Notes under the pieces: model-generated
Told to the model about the DNA's origin: nothing
Databases searched by the model: none
The model's input: only the letters and a program-made list of their open reading frames with translations
DNA from: an uncultured Bacteroidota bacterium
GTDB taxonomy: Bacteria > Bacteroidota > Bacteroidia > Chitinophagales > Chitinophagaceae
DNA length: 64,000 nt
Reading direction: 5' to 3'
Assembly (NCBI GenBank): GCA_903824665.1
Contig: CAIJXT010000034.1
Span: 1 to 64,000 of the forward strand
In this document: piece after piece, positions 55,472 through 64,000 of the stretch
Position numbering within the stretch: position 1 is the first letter of the stretch
How the letters are laid out: every line of letters starts with the position of its first letter
Program-made: the position numbers and the translations under genes

Positions 55472-57409
55472 ATGAATAATCAGATCGGATTTGGTGTTTT
55501 TGGAACTTTTGGTGATCCATATGGTTACCAACAGGTGTTTTACAACGGAGTCGATTTTAATGCAACACTGGACCTTGATGAAAGTGAAATAGAGTTTTAT
55601 CCGGGCACTGATTTATATGCTGTGCGCAGGGAGATGGTGGACGGCGTATATACGATATGCTTTTGTGTATATACTTACGAACGAGAACTAAATACTGAGC
55701 GTTTTGGAACTTTTCTGGGTTCGGCAGTTGTATTGCAAGACGGATTCACGGAACCCGAGTACATCTACCGGACGCTGCTATCATTTCACTGGGGGATGAT
55801 CGGTAATGAGGCGAATGTAAGTAATAACACGTTAAAGGTGCTACAGGCAAAGGACATGGTTGTAAAAGAACCATCGGAATTTGTGGCAGCCAAAGCGAAT
55901 TTCATACCCATCAGTAAAACACCTTTTTTCAGCTCGGGAGTCAATCAGGCGAAAAAGTTAATGATTCTGCCTGATCCAATGAGCACATCGGACAAAGAAC
56001 AACAGGTCATCGCTTTTTTTGAGGAGGCACTTAAACACTTTAGTGACTGCGGGTCGATGTACTTTTCATTTGACCGGAATGTACATGAATTTGCGATTAA
56101 GGAAGCTAAGGTGAGCATAATGGGTTGGGATGCGATGCAACTGCAAAAGTCGCTATCTGCACCGGCGACAGTAGTGCGCACAAAAAAGGGTATCACCAAA
56201 ATGGCAGCGCCGTCTGCGGCCACCCATGAACCAATACAAGCAGCAGTAATACATACACCGCCAGCACCACCACTGCACATACCTGCGGAAGATGAGCGGT
56301 TTGCTCCGCCACCACCACCACCTGCAAAGGTGATTACAGATGAAAAGGGCAGTATGTACCTTGTGGACGATGATGGCAAAGACGATGGGGGAAGAGAAGA
56401 CGATAAGTATACAGATGACGAGGGCAACTATGATGATGAATATGGGGATGATGACCGAAACAAACCATTTGACCTATGGGAAGAAACGGTGCCTGCCAAT
56501 GGATGGACAAAGGACGAAATAGAATACAGGGTAAAGGAATACAACAGGCTATTCAAGTACACTAACAGCCTGATGGAGCACCTGAATGTGACAGATGAAG
56601 AAACGGTGAAGCCTAAAAAAACAGGCAGCACAAAGAAGAAAAGGACCATGATGCTGCTGGCTGTGGTGGGCGGGATTATACTGGTTGCGGTTCTGGTGTC
56701 GGTGTTCTCTGATGATGGCGGACAGGAAAAACCCAGCGATGGTGTAGCGGCGATAACGATAACAGGCCCGGTGAATGCACCAACCGAAGCACCAGCCGCT
56801 GCGAAAACCAGCCCAAAAGAAAAGAAAACCACACCGAAAACCGCCACTACGAGCAAGCAACCAGCAATAGCCAAGGCACCAACAGGCCAACCTGCAGCGG
56901 CAAAAACAGCGCCTGCGAGCCAACCTAAGCCACAGCCTACGACGACTGTAGCAACGACAAAACCAGCACCAGTAAAACCAATAGGGCCACCGCCCGCTGA
57001 GGACCCTAAACCTGCTGCGGTGACAACTAATACGCTGGCGGCAGTATCGCTGGCGGCGGTGGCTGCCAAACAGTCGGCAGCAAAAGAAATGCCCCTGTAC
57101 CACAAAGCGAAAGAACTACACCCCAAGCCCAACTTAGAACTGACACAGAACGATATACCCGTGTTACGGCAGGTGAATATCAAGGACAAGACGCTGAGTG
57201 ACCTGACGAGGGTGCTTTTTGAAAGTGTACCATCAAATATAGGCAACATATACCGTGAGCAGGAATTGCAGTACGCTGCGGCACTGCTTAACAGCAACAG
57301 ACAGGCATTCAAGAAATCGGGTAATGACTATGTAGTAACTGCTGAATATCATGTATTGCACATACCCGCCTATAAGAGTCCGAGATTACCGGCAGTATTT
57401 CCGAAGTAG
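55472..57409 (+). CDS. Single-TM protein with cytosolic globular domain, unknown architecture
   Basis: A 645-residue protein without signal peptide. Residues 1-~240 form a soluble domain (IGFGVFGTFGDPYGYQQ, DLYAVRREMVDGVYTICFCV). A Pro-rich stretch (~268-290), a very acidic Asp-rich segment (~297-330) and a helical segment follow. A KKKR-flanked TM helix (~392-412) leads to a Pro/Ala/Thr/Lys-rich linker of ~120 residues and a C-terminal domain of ~90 residues. By the positive-inside rule the N-terminus is cytosolic and the C-terminus periplasmic. It resembles a signal-transducing or envelope-spanning scaffold. I recognise neither end domain, and there is no adjacent operon partner on its strand. 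Confidence 0.75.
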   Translation: MNNQIGFGVFGTFGDPYGYQQVFYNGVDFNATLDLDESEIEFYPGTDLYAVRREMVDGVYTICFCVYTYERELNTERFGTFLGSAVVLQDGFTEPEYIYRTLLSFHWGMIGNEANVSNNTLKVLQAKDMVVKEPSEFVAAKANFIPISKTPFFSSGVNQAKKLMILPDPMSTSDKEQQVIAFFEEALKHFSDCGSMYFSFDRNVHEFAIKEAKVSIMGWDAMQLQKSLSAPATVVRTKKGITKMAAPSAATHEPIQAAVIHTPPAPPLHIPAEDERFAPPPPPPAKVITDEKGSMYLVDDDGKDDGGREDDKYTDDEGNYDDEYGDDDRNKPFDLWEETVPANGWTKDEIEYRVKEYNRLFKYTNSLMEHLNVTDEETVKPKKTGSTKKKRTMMLLAVVGGIILVAVLVSVFSDDGGQEKPSDGVAAITITGPVNAPTEAPAAAKTSPKEKKTTPKTATTSKQPAIAKAPTGQPAAAKTAPASQPKPQPTTTVATTKPAPVKPIGPPPAEDPKPAAVTTNTLAAVSLAAVAAKQSAAKEMPLYHKAKELHPKPNLELTQNDIPVLRQVNIKDKTLSDLTRVLFESVPSNIGNIYREQELQYAAALLNSNRQAFKKSGNDYVVTAEYHVLHIPAYKSPRLPAVFPK

Positions 57410-57466
57410 CAGTTCCTGTGCGTGAATGACGTCTATTTTGTCCGGCAAACACTTATTCGCTACAAA

Positions 57467-59797
57467 CTATTGCAGACTGAAGTTGGAGTAATATTGTTTT
57501 GCAATGGCTTCATACTTTCTGGCCTCTGCCATGTTTCCCAGCCCCTGATAGGAAAGTGCGATGTAGGGGATGTCTTTGACATTGCCGGGATCGAGTGCCA
57601 GGGTTTTGTTGATGGCATCTATAGCAGCCTGATACTGCTTTGACTGGTAGTATGCGTGCCCCAGGTTTGAAAAGCCATTTACATAGTTGGGATTGGCAGC
57701 AACGAGTTGTTTGAAAATCTCAATGGCCTGGGGATATTTACCACTATTGAGGTAGGTTGCCCCGAGATTGTTGGCAGCATTGATATCTGATGGGTTCATT
57801 TCGACTACCTTCCTGAAATAGGGCTCGGCCTCGTTGTACTTATTGCTGAAGTAATAGGCAAGGCCGATCTGCATGTAGGCCTCGGTATAGTTGGGATCGA
57901 AAGCGAGTGCCTGATTGATGAACATAATTGCGGAATCGAACTGTTTGAGCTGTGAATAGCAGCTACCCAGATTGCAATATGCCTGAATGAAGTCACCCTT
58001 TATCTGAATGGCGAGCTTGTAATATTGAATAGCCTCTGTGAGCCGGCTTGTGCGCAGGTAAACTGTACCTAAATTATTGGCGGCAATAGATTGATAAGGG
58101 CTTTGCGCAATCGCTGTTTTGAAGTGCACCTCGGCAGAGTCGTACCGCATGATGTTGAGGTAAGCCGTACCCAGTTCGGTATGTGCATCAGTATATTTCG
58201 GGAAAATTTCGATGGCTTTATTAAGGCAGGCGATTCCTTCATTCACTATAGCCCTGCGTTTGGCGGTGTCCTGCTCGGTGGGCAGGACATTCTCAACCAG
58301 CTCATTGCCTACATAGTAGTTGAGCCTGCCATTTTCGGGCGACTTAGCGAGGTCTGCCTTGAACATAGTAGCATTGTCTTTCCACTCTGCATTGCGGGCA
58401 AAGGTGAGGTAAGAGAAAACAAGGCAAATGGGTACGAGTATGCCCAATGCAACTTTATTTGCGGTGAACGCGGGGAAACTATTGTTTTCTTTGAGCACCC
58501 ACTTATCTATAGCCAGCGCGAGCAACATACAAAAGCCCACCGAACAGAAAAACAGAAAACGCTCGCCCATTGCGGAGCCCATAAGGAAGAAAATATTGGA
58601 AAACAGGGCGATGGTAGCCATGTAAAACAATATGGCAAAAGCCCAATAGTCTTTGCGGAACTTAATGAACCGGAAAAGTCCATAGACACCAGCGCCGACA
58701 TAAGTGAGCACCGACAACAACACCCAAATATTACCGAAACCAACGTAAGGAACGCTATTGTAGCCGTAGTCGCTAATGAGTGGATGTGGTATGAAAAGCA
58801 GTTTGACATACATGCCCAGCGTAAAGAAAGCCGTAGCGAGGCGCATACCGAGGTCGGGCGCACCAACGAGCGCATTGTCTATAAACTCGACCGCATCGGT
58901 ACTGGCACCATAGTCACTGAGGATGATGTGCCTGATGGTAAGATAGATACCTGTAACGATGAGTGCTCCGACCATCATAAATACGGCCCTGTTGTTGGCT
59001 TTTAGGTAGTCGATGAACCGTCTGAACCGGGAGCGGTATTCGTCGGAAGGCATTGAATCTGGTTGCTCCTGTGTGATGTAGAAAAAGAAAACCAGCGGGA
59101 TGATACCCAGGAAAGTGACAACAGTCTCTTTGGAGAGGTAGGAAAGGAAGAGTGCAAAGACGCCGCCCAGCAGATGGAGTGCCTTACCTGATTTGACGTA
59201 GGACACGAAAATATTGAGCGAAAGAAATGCAAACATAAAGCAGAATATCTCATCGAGACTTTTTATGTTGGCAACGACCTCTGTATGAATGGGATGTACT
59301 GCAAATAACAATGATGCCATGAACGCGACAACGATTTTCTGCCGGTTGAATAACTTGTGCAGAAAGAGAAACAACAGGATTACGCACAAAGAAAAATACA
59401 ACACATTGAAAAAATGGGCAGCAGCGGGATTGAGCCCAAACAGCCCAACTTCTGTAGCAAACATAACGAGCGAAAGCGGGCGATAGTTTTCATTTTTGAG
59501 GTATCCGAAACCTTTGAGGCGGGGTGTTTTGAGCAGCTCGGGGATACCGTCGAAACCCTGATTGACGATCGTATTCTTCGCATACACCATGGTATCATCG
59601 AGCACAAAACCATTTTTTAGTGTATTGCCATACACCAGAAAAGTGATGATACCGAGCAACAGCGCAAGCTTGAGAGTAAGTGAAAACTTACCGGCTGAAG
59701 GTTGTTTGGTTTTTGAAACAGTATTCTCCTGCGTTGGAGCTACAGGCGAGGAAACGGATTGAGGTTTACGAACTTGTTGCTTTTTTGCCATATACAA
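57467..59797 (-). CDS. TMTC-like GT-C glycosyltransferase with C-terminal TPRs
   Basis: A 776-residue inner-membrane protein. A basic, Lys-rich N-terminus is followed by about 11-12 TM helices (residues ~42-470) with GT-C hallmarks: GFVLDDTMVY in the first loop, NYRPLSLVMF, HPIHTEVVANIKSLDE and YLSKETVVTF. Residues ~490-770 are seven or eight TPR units (AYMQIGLAYYFSNKYNEAEP type). The layout is that of TMTC-type protein O-mannosyltransferases, so it probably transfers a sugar from a polyprenyl donor to periplasmic proteins. Protein O-glycosylation is common in Bacteroidota, but a role for this gene in it is inferred. Confidence 0.85.
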   Translation of the reverse strand: MYMAKKQQVRKPQSVSSPVAPTQENTVSKTKQPSAGKFSLTLKLALLLGIITFLVYGNTLKNGFVLDDTMVYAKNTIVNQGFDGIPELLKTPRLKGFGYLKNENYRPLSLVMFATEVGLFGLNPAAAHFFNVLYFSLCVILLFLFLHKLFNRQKIVVAFMASLLFAVHPIHTEVVANIKSLDEIFCFMFAFLSLNIFVSYVKSGKALHLLGGVFALFLSYLSKETVVTFLGIIPLVFFFYITQEQPDSMPSDEYRSRFRRFIDYLKANNRAVFMMVGALIVTGIYLTIRHIILSDYGASTDAVEFIDNALVGAPDLGMRLATAFFTLGMYVKLLFIPHPLISDYGYNSVPYVGFGNIWVLLSVLTYVGAGVYGLFRFIKFRKDYWAFAILFYMATIALFSNIFFLMGSAMGERFLFFCSVGFCMLLALAIDKWVLKENNSFPAFTANKVALGILVPICLVFSYLTFARNAEWKDNATMFKADLAKSPENGRLNYYVGNELVENVLPTEQDTAKRRAIVNEGIACLNKAIEIFPKYTDAHTELGTAYLNIMRYDSAEVHFKTAIAQSPYQSIAANNLGTVYLRTSRLTEAIQYYKLAIQIKGDFIQAYCNLGSCYSQLKQFDSAIMFINQALAFDPNYTEAYMQIGLAYYFSNKYNEAEPYFRKVVEMNPSDINAANNLGATYLNSGKYPQAIEIFKQLVAANPNYVNGFSNLGHAYYQSKQYQAAIDAINKTLALDPGNVKDIPYIALSYQGLGNMAEARKYEAIAKQYYSNFSLQ

Positions 59798-59958
59798 AAC
59801 TACTACTGATAACAGGTTTGAAAGTAGTATTTTTTCGTGTTATTTTCACTGGTACCGTTGTTGTAGCGCATCTGGAGAGAGAGAGAAAGTGGCTAAACAG
59901 TGAATTATCCACTATTTTCGCAGGAGTAGAACTATCAGATTAGCTTAACAAAATAGAA

Positions 59959-60315
59959 TTGGATCAGCAAAATGCACACAGACCCGCAGGCTTCGGGTGG
60001 CATCTGGCATCAGGCGTTACCGTCTCTGGTATCGAAGAAAACAGACTTACCGAAATAGAAGTGAATTCGAAACGAGTGGGCATAGTGAAACGCGGTGGTA
60101 TAGTCTATGCATTTACGGCAAAGTGTCCGCATGCGGGTGTGCCGCTTTGTACAGGATGGGTAGACGGACTGGGAAGAATCGTGTGCCCCGAGCACAAGTA
60201 TCGATTTGACCCTACCAATGGCAGAAACACGAGCGGCGAAGGCTATAAGCTATTTACCTACCCGGTTGAGATCCGCAGCGATGAGATATGGATAGGATTG
60301 GTGTCGCTACCGTGA
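59959..60315 (+). CDS. Rieske [2Fe-2S] ferredoxin-like protein
   Basis: A 118-residue soluble protein with a TTG start at 59959. The cluster ligands are C56-x-H58 and C76-x-x-H79 (AKCPHAGVPL, IVCPEHKYRFD). It is a stand-alone Rieske protein of the kind that donates electrons to oxygenases or nitrite-reductase-like enzymes. No oxygenase adjoins it. Divergent from the TMTC-like gene; about 70 bp before the LD-carboxypeptidase gene on the same strand. Confidence 0.9.
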   Translation: MDQQNAHRPAGFGWHLASGVTVSGIEENRLTEIEVNSKRVGIVKRGGIVYAFTAKCPHAGVPLCTGWVDGLGRIVCPEHKYRFDPTNGRNTSGEGYKLFTYPVEIRSDEIWIGLVSLP

Positions 60316-60373
60316 TAAACTGTTGGATGAACGGAAGTTCGTTACAATCGGCGTATTTCTGAAGTACTATATC

Positions 60374-60381
60374 TATTTTTG
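60374..60381 (+). promoter_or_regulatory. Candidate -7 box, LD-carboxypeptidase gene
   Basis: TATTTTTG ends five bases before the ATG at 60387, so the gene likely has its own start with almost no leader, rather than depending on the Rieske gene. Confidence 0.45.
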
Positions 60382-60386
60382 GCACC

Positions 60387-61304
60387 ATGATCCATCCACA
60401 ATATTTGACTGCAGGCTCGGTTGTAGGTATTACCTGTCCGTCGGGCCATGTATCAGCAGAACGGGTAAACTATGCGGTGACGGTACTGGAGCGCTGGGGA
60501 TTCAGCGTGCTGCAAGGTAAGACCATAGGTACGGGGCAATACTATTTTTCGGGAACAGATGAGGAACGCCTTGCCGACCTGCAGTGCATGATGGATGACC
60601 TGACTATAGATGCCATACTGATGGGGCGTGGCGGCTACGGTATGAGCAGAATAATAGACCAGATAGACTTTACCGCATTTCTGAAGAAGCCCAAATGGAT
60701 ATGCGGATTCAGTGACATAACAGTACTACATAACCACCTGCAGGCACAATATAGCATAGCGTCGCTGCATAGCCCTATGTGTGGCGCGTTCAAGCCAGAA
60801 ACGGAGCACGAGCCCTACCTGCTGTCGTTAAGGCATGCGCTGACCGGTCAACCACTTCGATATACACTACCCTACAGTGCTCACAACCGCCCGGGCAGTG
60901 CAACGGGGCTATTGACAGGTGGGAATCTGGCAATGCTGGCGCACCTTACAGGGTCGGCGTCGGAAACGGACACCAAGGGTAAAATCCTGTTTATTGAAGA
61001 TATAGGGGAGTATATGTACCATGCCGACAGATTGCTGATGAACCTGAAACGTGCCGGAAAACTAGATGACCTGGCTGGGCTTGTAGTAGGCAGCTTTACA
61101 GAAATGCAAGATACCGATCGTCCTTTCGGACAAACGATAGAGCAGATCATAGCCGACAAAGTAAAGGAATATGACTATCCTGTTTGTTTTAATTTTCCCT
61201 GCGGTCATCAGGACATCAACTATACACTGATGCTGCATACACCGCACAGATTGACAGTGACAGCTGCAGCCACAACACTGGAAAACATAGGTGAACGCCA
61301 GTAG
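60387..61304 (+). CDS. S66-family LD-carboxypeptidase
   Basis: A 305-residue cytoplasmic enzyme that removes the terminal D-Ala from murein tetrapeptides during cell-wall recycling. Nucleophile S109 lies in ICGFSDITVL; the likely Glu is in LFIEDIGEYMYH (E204) and the His in PCGHQDINY (H274). The GRGGYG motif (80-85) is the family hallmark. Length is normal. Its stop faces the convergent O-antigen ligase gene 15 bp away. Confidence 0.94.
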   Translation: MIHPQYLTAGSVVGITCPSGHVSAERVNYAVTVLERWGFSVLQGKTIGTGQYYFSGTDEERLADLQCMMDDLTIDAILMGRGGYGMSRIIDQIDFTAFLKKPKWICGFSDITVLHNHLQAQYSIASLHSPMCGAFKPETEHEPYLLSLRHALTGQPLRYTLPYSAHNRPGSATGLLTGGNLAMLAHLTGSASETDTKGKILFIEDIGEYMYHADRLLMNLKRAGKLDDLAGLVVGSFTEMQDTDRPFGQTIEQIIADKVKEYDYPVCFNFPCGHQDINYTLMLHTPHRLTVTAAATTLENIGERQ

Positions 61305-61318
61305 CCGGGTATGATATA

Positions 61319-62545
61319 TCACTCTACTACCCCAGGGTTTTCGGGCTCGTGGGAATTTCTGAGTTCGCCCAGTTGCAGCAACAAAAAGAATAAATAAACA
61401 AAGACGCCGAACTGTACTTCCAATACCGGTTCAATCATCAATTGCAGCAACAATATTAGCCAAACGATGAAAAAGAAAAAGCTCTGCCTGTTTCTGCGCA
61501 GGCGTGCAAGCGGCGCTGCAACCCATGCGATGAACAGCAGCATAGCCGGAATACCACAACCAATAGCTACTATGAGGGCCTGATTGTGAGGCAGCAGCCT
61601 GCCATGTTCAGGGACCTGGGGATACCGGGCAGCGTAAAGTTTGTCAATTTCGTCCTTCATATCGCCAGCACCTACCCCTCCTACCGGATGCCCGGCTATG
61701 GCCACAAAAGCCAATTTGTAAGACATGATCCGCGCAATATCGCCTATGTTGCCTGAAGCATCGCCACGCTTGAGCATGAAGTAGGTAAAATCTATGAAGT
61801 GCATGCGTTCTCTGAAAGTAGGAATAGCCCGCATGGCAAGAAAACCAACAAAAGGGAGCGACACGATCATTATCAGCCCTGCTATTTTCCGACGTGCGAC
61901 AGTGATATAAAGACCATAGGCAACCATAAAAAAATACAGCGAAACCAAGCCACTTTTGGCAGCGAGAACGTGTAAATAAACAACCAAAATACCGACAGCT
62001 ATGCCAGCGGCTATGCGGGCCTTGCCGGGTGCAAGCCGAGGCCAGGCATATACACACCAGATGATGAACAATGCCATTGTAAGGCTGCTCCTGATATAAT
62101 CTTTACCGGGTAGTGTAGGCAGCATATGCGCGATATGGTATTCCTGTATATAGTATTCCGGATCCAGCAGAAAAAAAGATACGCTATACATTGCTGCTGC
62201 TACGAGCATTGCGCCGAGGCCAAGTGTAAGCACGGTTATCTGGCGATCTGAAAAGCGCGGCTGAAAGGCGAAAGCCAATGGTAACAACAGGAAGGGGAGT
62301 TTTGTTTGCAAATGCAGTCCCCATTCGTGCATATTCTCGCTCCAGAAACCAGACACAGCATAAAACGCTACCCAAGACAGGCCCAGCAACCACCATTTCT
62401 GCTTCAGCCACTCGCGCGGGGACACGTCGCGAATGGCGTTGATACCAAAAAGAAACATTGCCACTGACAAAGCTACGCGTGAAACCAGGAAACCGGCAAA
62501 CATGCCCAGAATGCAAATGAGGGCAATCCGGGATTTGTCTGGCAT
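61319..62545 (-). CDS. O-antigen ligase / Wzy-type polymerase family protein
   Basis: A 408-residue inner-membrane protein with about 11-12 TM helices, started at the ATG at 62545 (MPDKSRIALIC); the frame extends to 62683 but would overlap the divergent meaB start. The large periplasmic loop carries IAGHPVGGVGAGDMKDEI and HNQALIVAIGCGIP, which correspond to the conserved Wzy_C region of O-antigen ligases and polymerases. It either joins polysaccharide to lipid A core or polymerises repeat units; family alone does not decide. A WecA/MraY-type transferase begins nearby at 63565, consistent with a surface-polysaccharide theme. Confidence 0.85.
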   Translation of the reverse strand: MPDKSRIALICILGMFAGFLVSRVALSVAMFLFGINAIRDVSPREWLKQKWWLLGLSWVAFYAVSGFWSENMHEWGLHLQTKLPFLLLPLAFAFQPRFSDRQITVLTLGLGAMLVAAAMYSVSFFLLDPEYYIQEYHIAHMLPTLPGKDYIRSSLTMALFIIWCVYAWPRLAPGKARIAAGIAVGILVVYLHVLAAKSGLVSLYFFMVAYGLYITVARRKIAGLIMIVSLPFVGFLAMRAIPTFRERMHFIDFTYFMLKRGDASGNIGDIARIMSYKLAFVAIAGHPVGGVGAGDMKDEIDKLYAARYPQVPEHGRLLPHNQALIVAIGCGIPAMLLFIAWVAAPLARLRRNRQSFFFFIVWLILLLQLMIEPVLEVQFGVFVYLFFLLLQLGELRNSHEPENPGVVE

Positions 62546-62619
62546 CTTATCGATTAGAAAGTTACTTTTGCTCACAGGCAGATCACTAATACTATTAAAA
62601 CGCTGAAAAACAGATTTTA

Positions 62620-63537
62620 GTGCAAGGCGACATCGATACACTATACCAACAAGTGAGGGCAGGTAGTTTTCCGGCCATTGCACGAGCGATTACCATCGTT
62701 GAAAACGAGCTTGAAGGCTACGAAAAACTGTTGCTGCAACTGCACGAAAACCGCCATGCCCGGGTTGTAGGGGTTACCGGCCCACCGGGCGCGGGTAAAA
62801 GTACACTGGTAAATGCACTGTTGCAGCATTGGCTCAAAGAAAATAAAAAAATCGCTGTTATCGCTGTAGACCCCTCATCTCCTTTCAATTATGGGGCACT
62901 CCTGGGCGACCGTATACGCATGAGTGAGTTCTATACCCATCCGAACATATATATACGATCGCTGGCCACCCGTGGGGCGCTTGGCGGCCTTAATGCCAAG
63001 ATCATCGAAATCACTGATGTGGTGAAGGAAGCTCCTTTTGATATAGTGCTTGTTGAAACTGTAGGCGTAGGGCAAAGTGAAGTAGAGATAGCCGGTCTGG
63101 CAGACTGTACTGTAGTGACACTGGTACCAGAGGCCGGAGATGAGGTGCAAACACTTAAGGCCGGCATTATGGAAATAGCCAATATTTTTGTGGTGAATAA
63201 GGCTGACAGAGCGGGTGCCGAGGGGCTTTATCGCAACCTGCGGATACTGGCACATGAGAAAGCAGGTGACGAAGCAGAAATACCTGTATTGAAAACAATA
63301 GCCACAACGGGAGAAGGTGTTGGTGATCTGGCGGCACAAATTGACCAATACCTGATTTCACAAAACGCGTTGCCTGATAAACGAGTACATCTGCTGACAG
63401 AAAAATGCTGGCAACTGATACAAGCCAGGCGCATGCGCGGCATCAGCCATAGTGCTTTGCGCAGTGACGTAGCAGCAGCCATAAATAAGGGCGATTTCAA
63501 TTTGTACTCATTTTCGAAAAACTACTTGTCAAAATAA
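62620..63537 (+). CDS. meaB: Methylmalonyl-CoA mutase-associated GTPase MeaB
   Basis: A 305-residue G3E-type P-loop GTPase with a GTG start at 62620. Walker A is GPPGAGKST (54-62); further motifs are AVDPSSPFNYGALLGDRIRM, VETVGVGQSE and the base-specificity NKAD. It protects and reloads adenosylcobalamin in methylmalonyl-CoA mutase. The mutase genes are not in the window. Divergent from the O-antigen ligase family gene, 74 bp apart. Confidence 0.95.
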   Translation: MQGDIDTLYQQVRAGSFPAIARAITIVENELEGYEKLLLQLHENRHARVVGVTGPPGAGKSTLVNALLQHWLKENKKIAVIAVDPSSPFNYGALLGDRIRMSEFYTHPNIYIRSLATRGALGGLNAKIIEITDVVKEAPFDIVLVETVGVGQSEVEIAGLADCTVVTLVPEAGDEVQTLKAGIMEIANIFVVNKADRAGAEGLYRNLRILAHEKAGDEAEIPVLKTIATTGEGVGDLAAQIDQYLISQNALPDKRVHLLTEKCWQLIQARRMRGISHSALRSDVAAAINKGDFNLYSFSKNYLSK

Positions 63538-63564
63538 ATTAATCAGGGGTACGTTATTATACAG

Positions 63565-64000
63565 ATGTCCGGTTTTGTTCCTACATATATCCTATATACT
63601 GCTGCCTTACTGCTGTCTGCAATTATCAGCATGTATGCTGTTAAGAAACTAATCTTTATCACAAGCCAACGCCGGATATTTGATATCCCTGACAATATCC
63701 GCAAAATACATGGCGGGCAGATTCCCAGCCTGGGTGGGATAGGCATATTTGCTGGGTATCTAATAGGGGCTTCGTTCTTTATGTACCTGGAATGGTATTA
63801 TGTTATTGCTGCATCGGTAATTCTGTTCTTCACCGGTATCTACGATGACATTATGAACATGCGGCCATCGAAAAAGCTGGTTGCTCAAGTTATAGCTTCG
63901 TGTGTGGCTGTCTTTCTTGCTGATATCCGAATCACATCGCTTTATGGTATAGGTGGCATAGGTGAACTACCCTATGCGGTTAGCACCATCCTGTCTATAA
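63565..64000 (+). CDS. WecA/MraY-type polyprenyl-phosphate sugar-1-phosphate transferase (partial)
   Basis: The N-terminal 145 residues only; the gene runs off the right edge. After a first TM helix (ILYTAALLLSAIISMYAV) come the family motifs RKIHGGQIPSLGGIGI and, after two more TM segments, FFTGIYDDIMNMRPSKKL with the catalytic Asp pair. It starts polysaccharide assembly by moving a sugar-1-phosphate (often GlcNAc) to undecaprenyl phosphate at the inner membrane. It starts 27 bp after meaB; the sugar specificity cannot be read from this part. Confidence 0.9.
   Translation, partial: MSGFVPTYILYTAALLLSAIISMYAVKKLIFITSQRRIFDIPDNIRKIHGGQIPSLGGIGIFAGYLIGASFFMYLEWYYVIAASVILFFTGIYDDIMNMRPSKKLVAQVIASCVAVFLADIRITSLYGIGGIGELPYAVSTILSI

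Overview
The window comes from a Bacteroidota chromosome, most likely a Chitinophagaceae-like lineage (inference). The signs are secreted proteins with type IX secretion system (T9SS) C-terminal sorting domains of both the 'YPNP' (type A) and gliding-associated (type B) kinds, long Ig-like repeat proteins, a beta-propeller hybrid histidine kinase, TAnnTTTG-type -7 promoter boxes, and few Shine-Dalgarno sequences.

1-25.5 kb is a surface and secretome region. It holds three giant Ig-like repeat proteins (left edge on the minus strand, 10021-16821 minus, 21586-25467 plus), a choice-of-anchor-L protein with a gliding-type sorting domain (17147-19786), a secreted phospholipase-D-like protein (19883-21316) and a secreted NUC1-type nuclease (5214-6581). 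A 2-oxoglutarate/Fe(II) oxygenase and a translationally coupled pair of TPR proteins, one an apparent metalloprotease and the other its inactive-looking paralogue, lie between them. 25.5-29.5 kb holds tRNA-Cys, fabH, a sensor kinase, a small membrane protein and a GT2 glycosyltransferase.

29.5-35.3 kb is accessory. It contains a terminase-gpP-like HTH protein, two 270-bp direct repeats that conserve hairpins by paired base changes, two multi-pass membrane proteins, and an AT-rich operon for a RloA-type ATPase plus RloB, a likely phage-defence pair. The right border carries a 114-bp IS-end/MITE-like element and the 3' half of a degenerate tRNA-Leu, as expected at an integration site.

35.3-64 kb is mostly ordinary chromosome: a MauE/thioredoxin-type membrane protein, lipoproteins, uvrA, a propeller sensor kinase with its NarL-type regulator, a GNAT acetyltransferase, a large SBBP-propeller T9SS protein, ccmC-ccmD-gdh, an ArsR/AHSA1 operon, a novel-looking one-TM protein (55472-57409), a TMTC-like TPR glycosyltransferase, a Rieske protein, an LD-carboxypeptidase, an O-antigen ligase family protein, meaB, and the start of a WecA/MraY-type transferase that runs off the right edge.

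The best candidates for something new are the RloAB island, the covarying hairpin repeats, the protease/pseudoprotease TPR pair and the 645-residue membrane protein.
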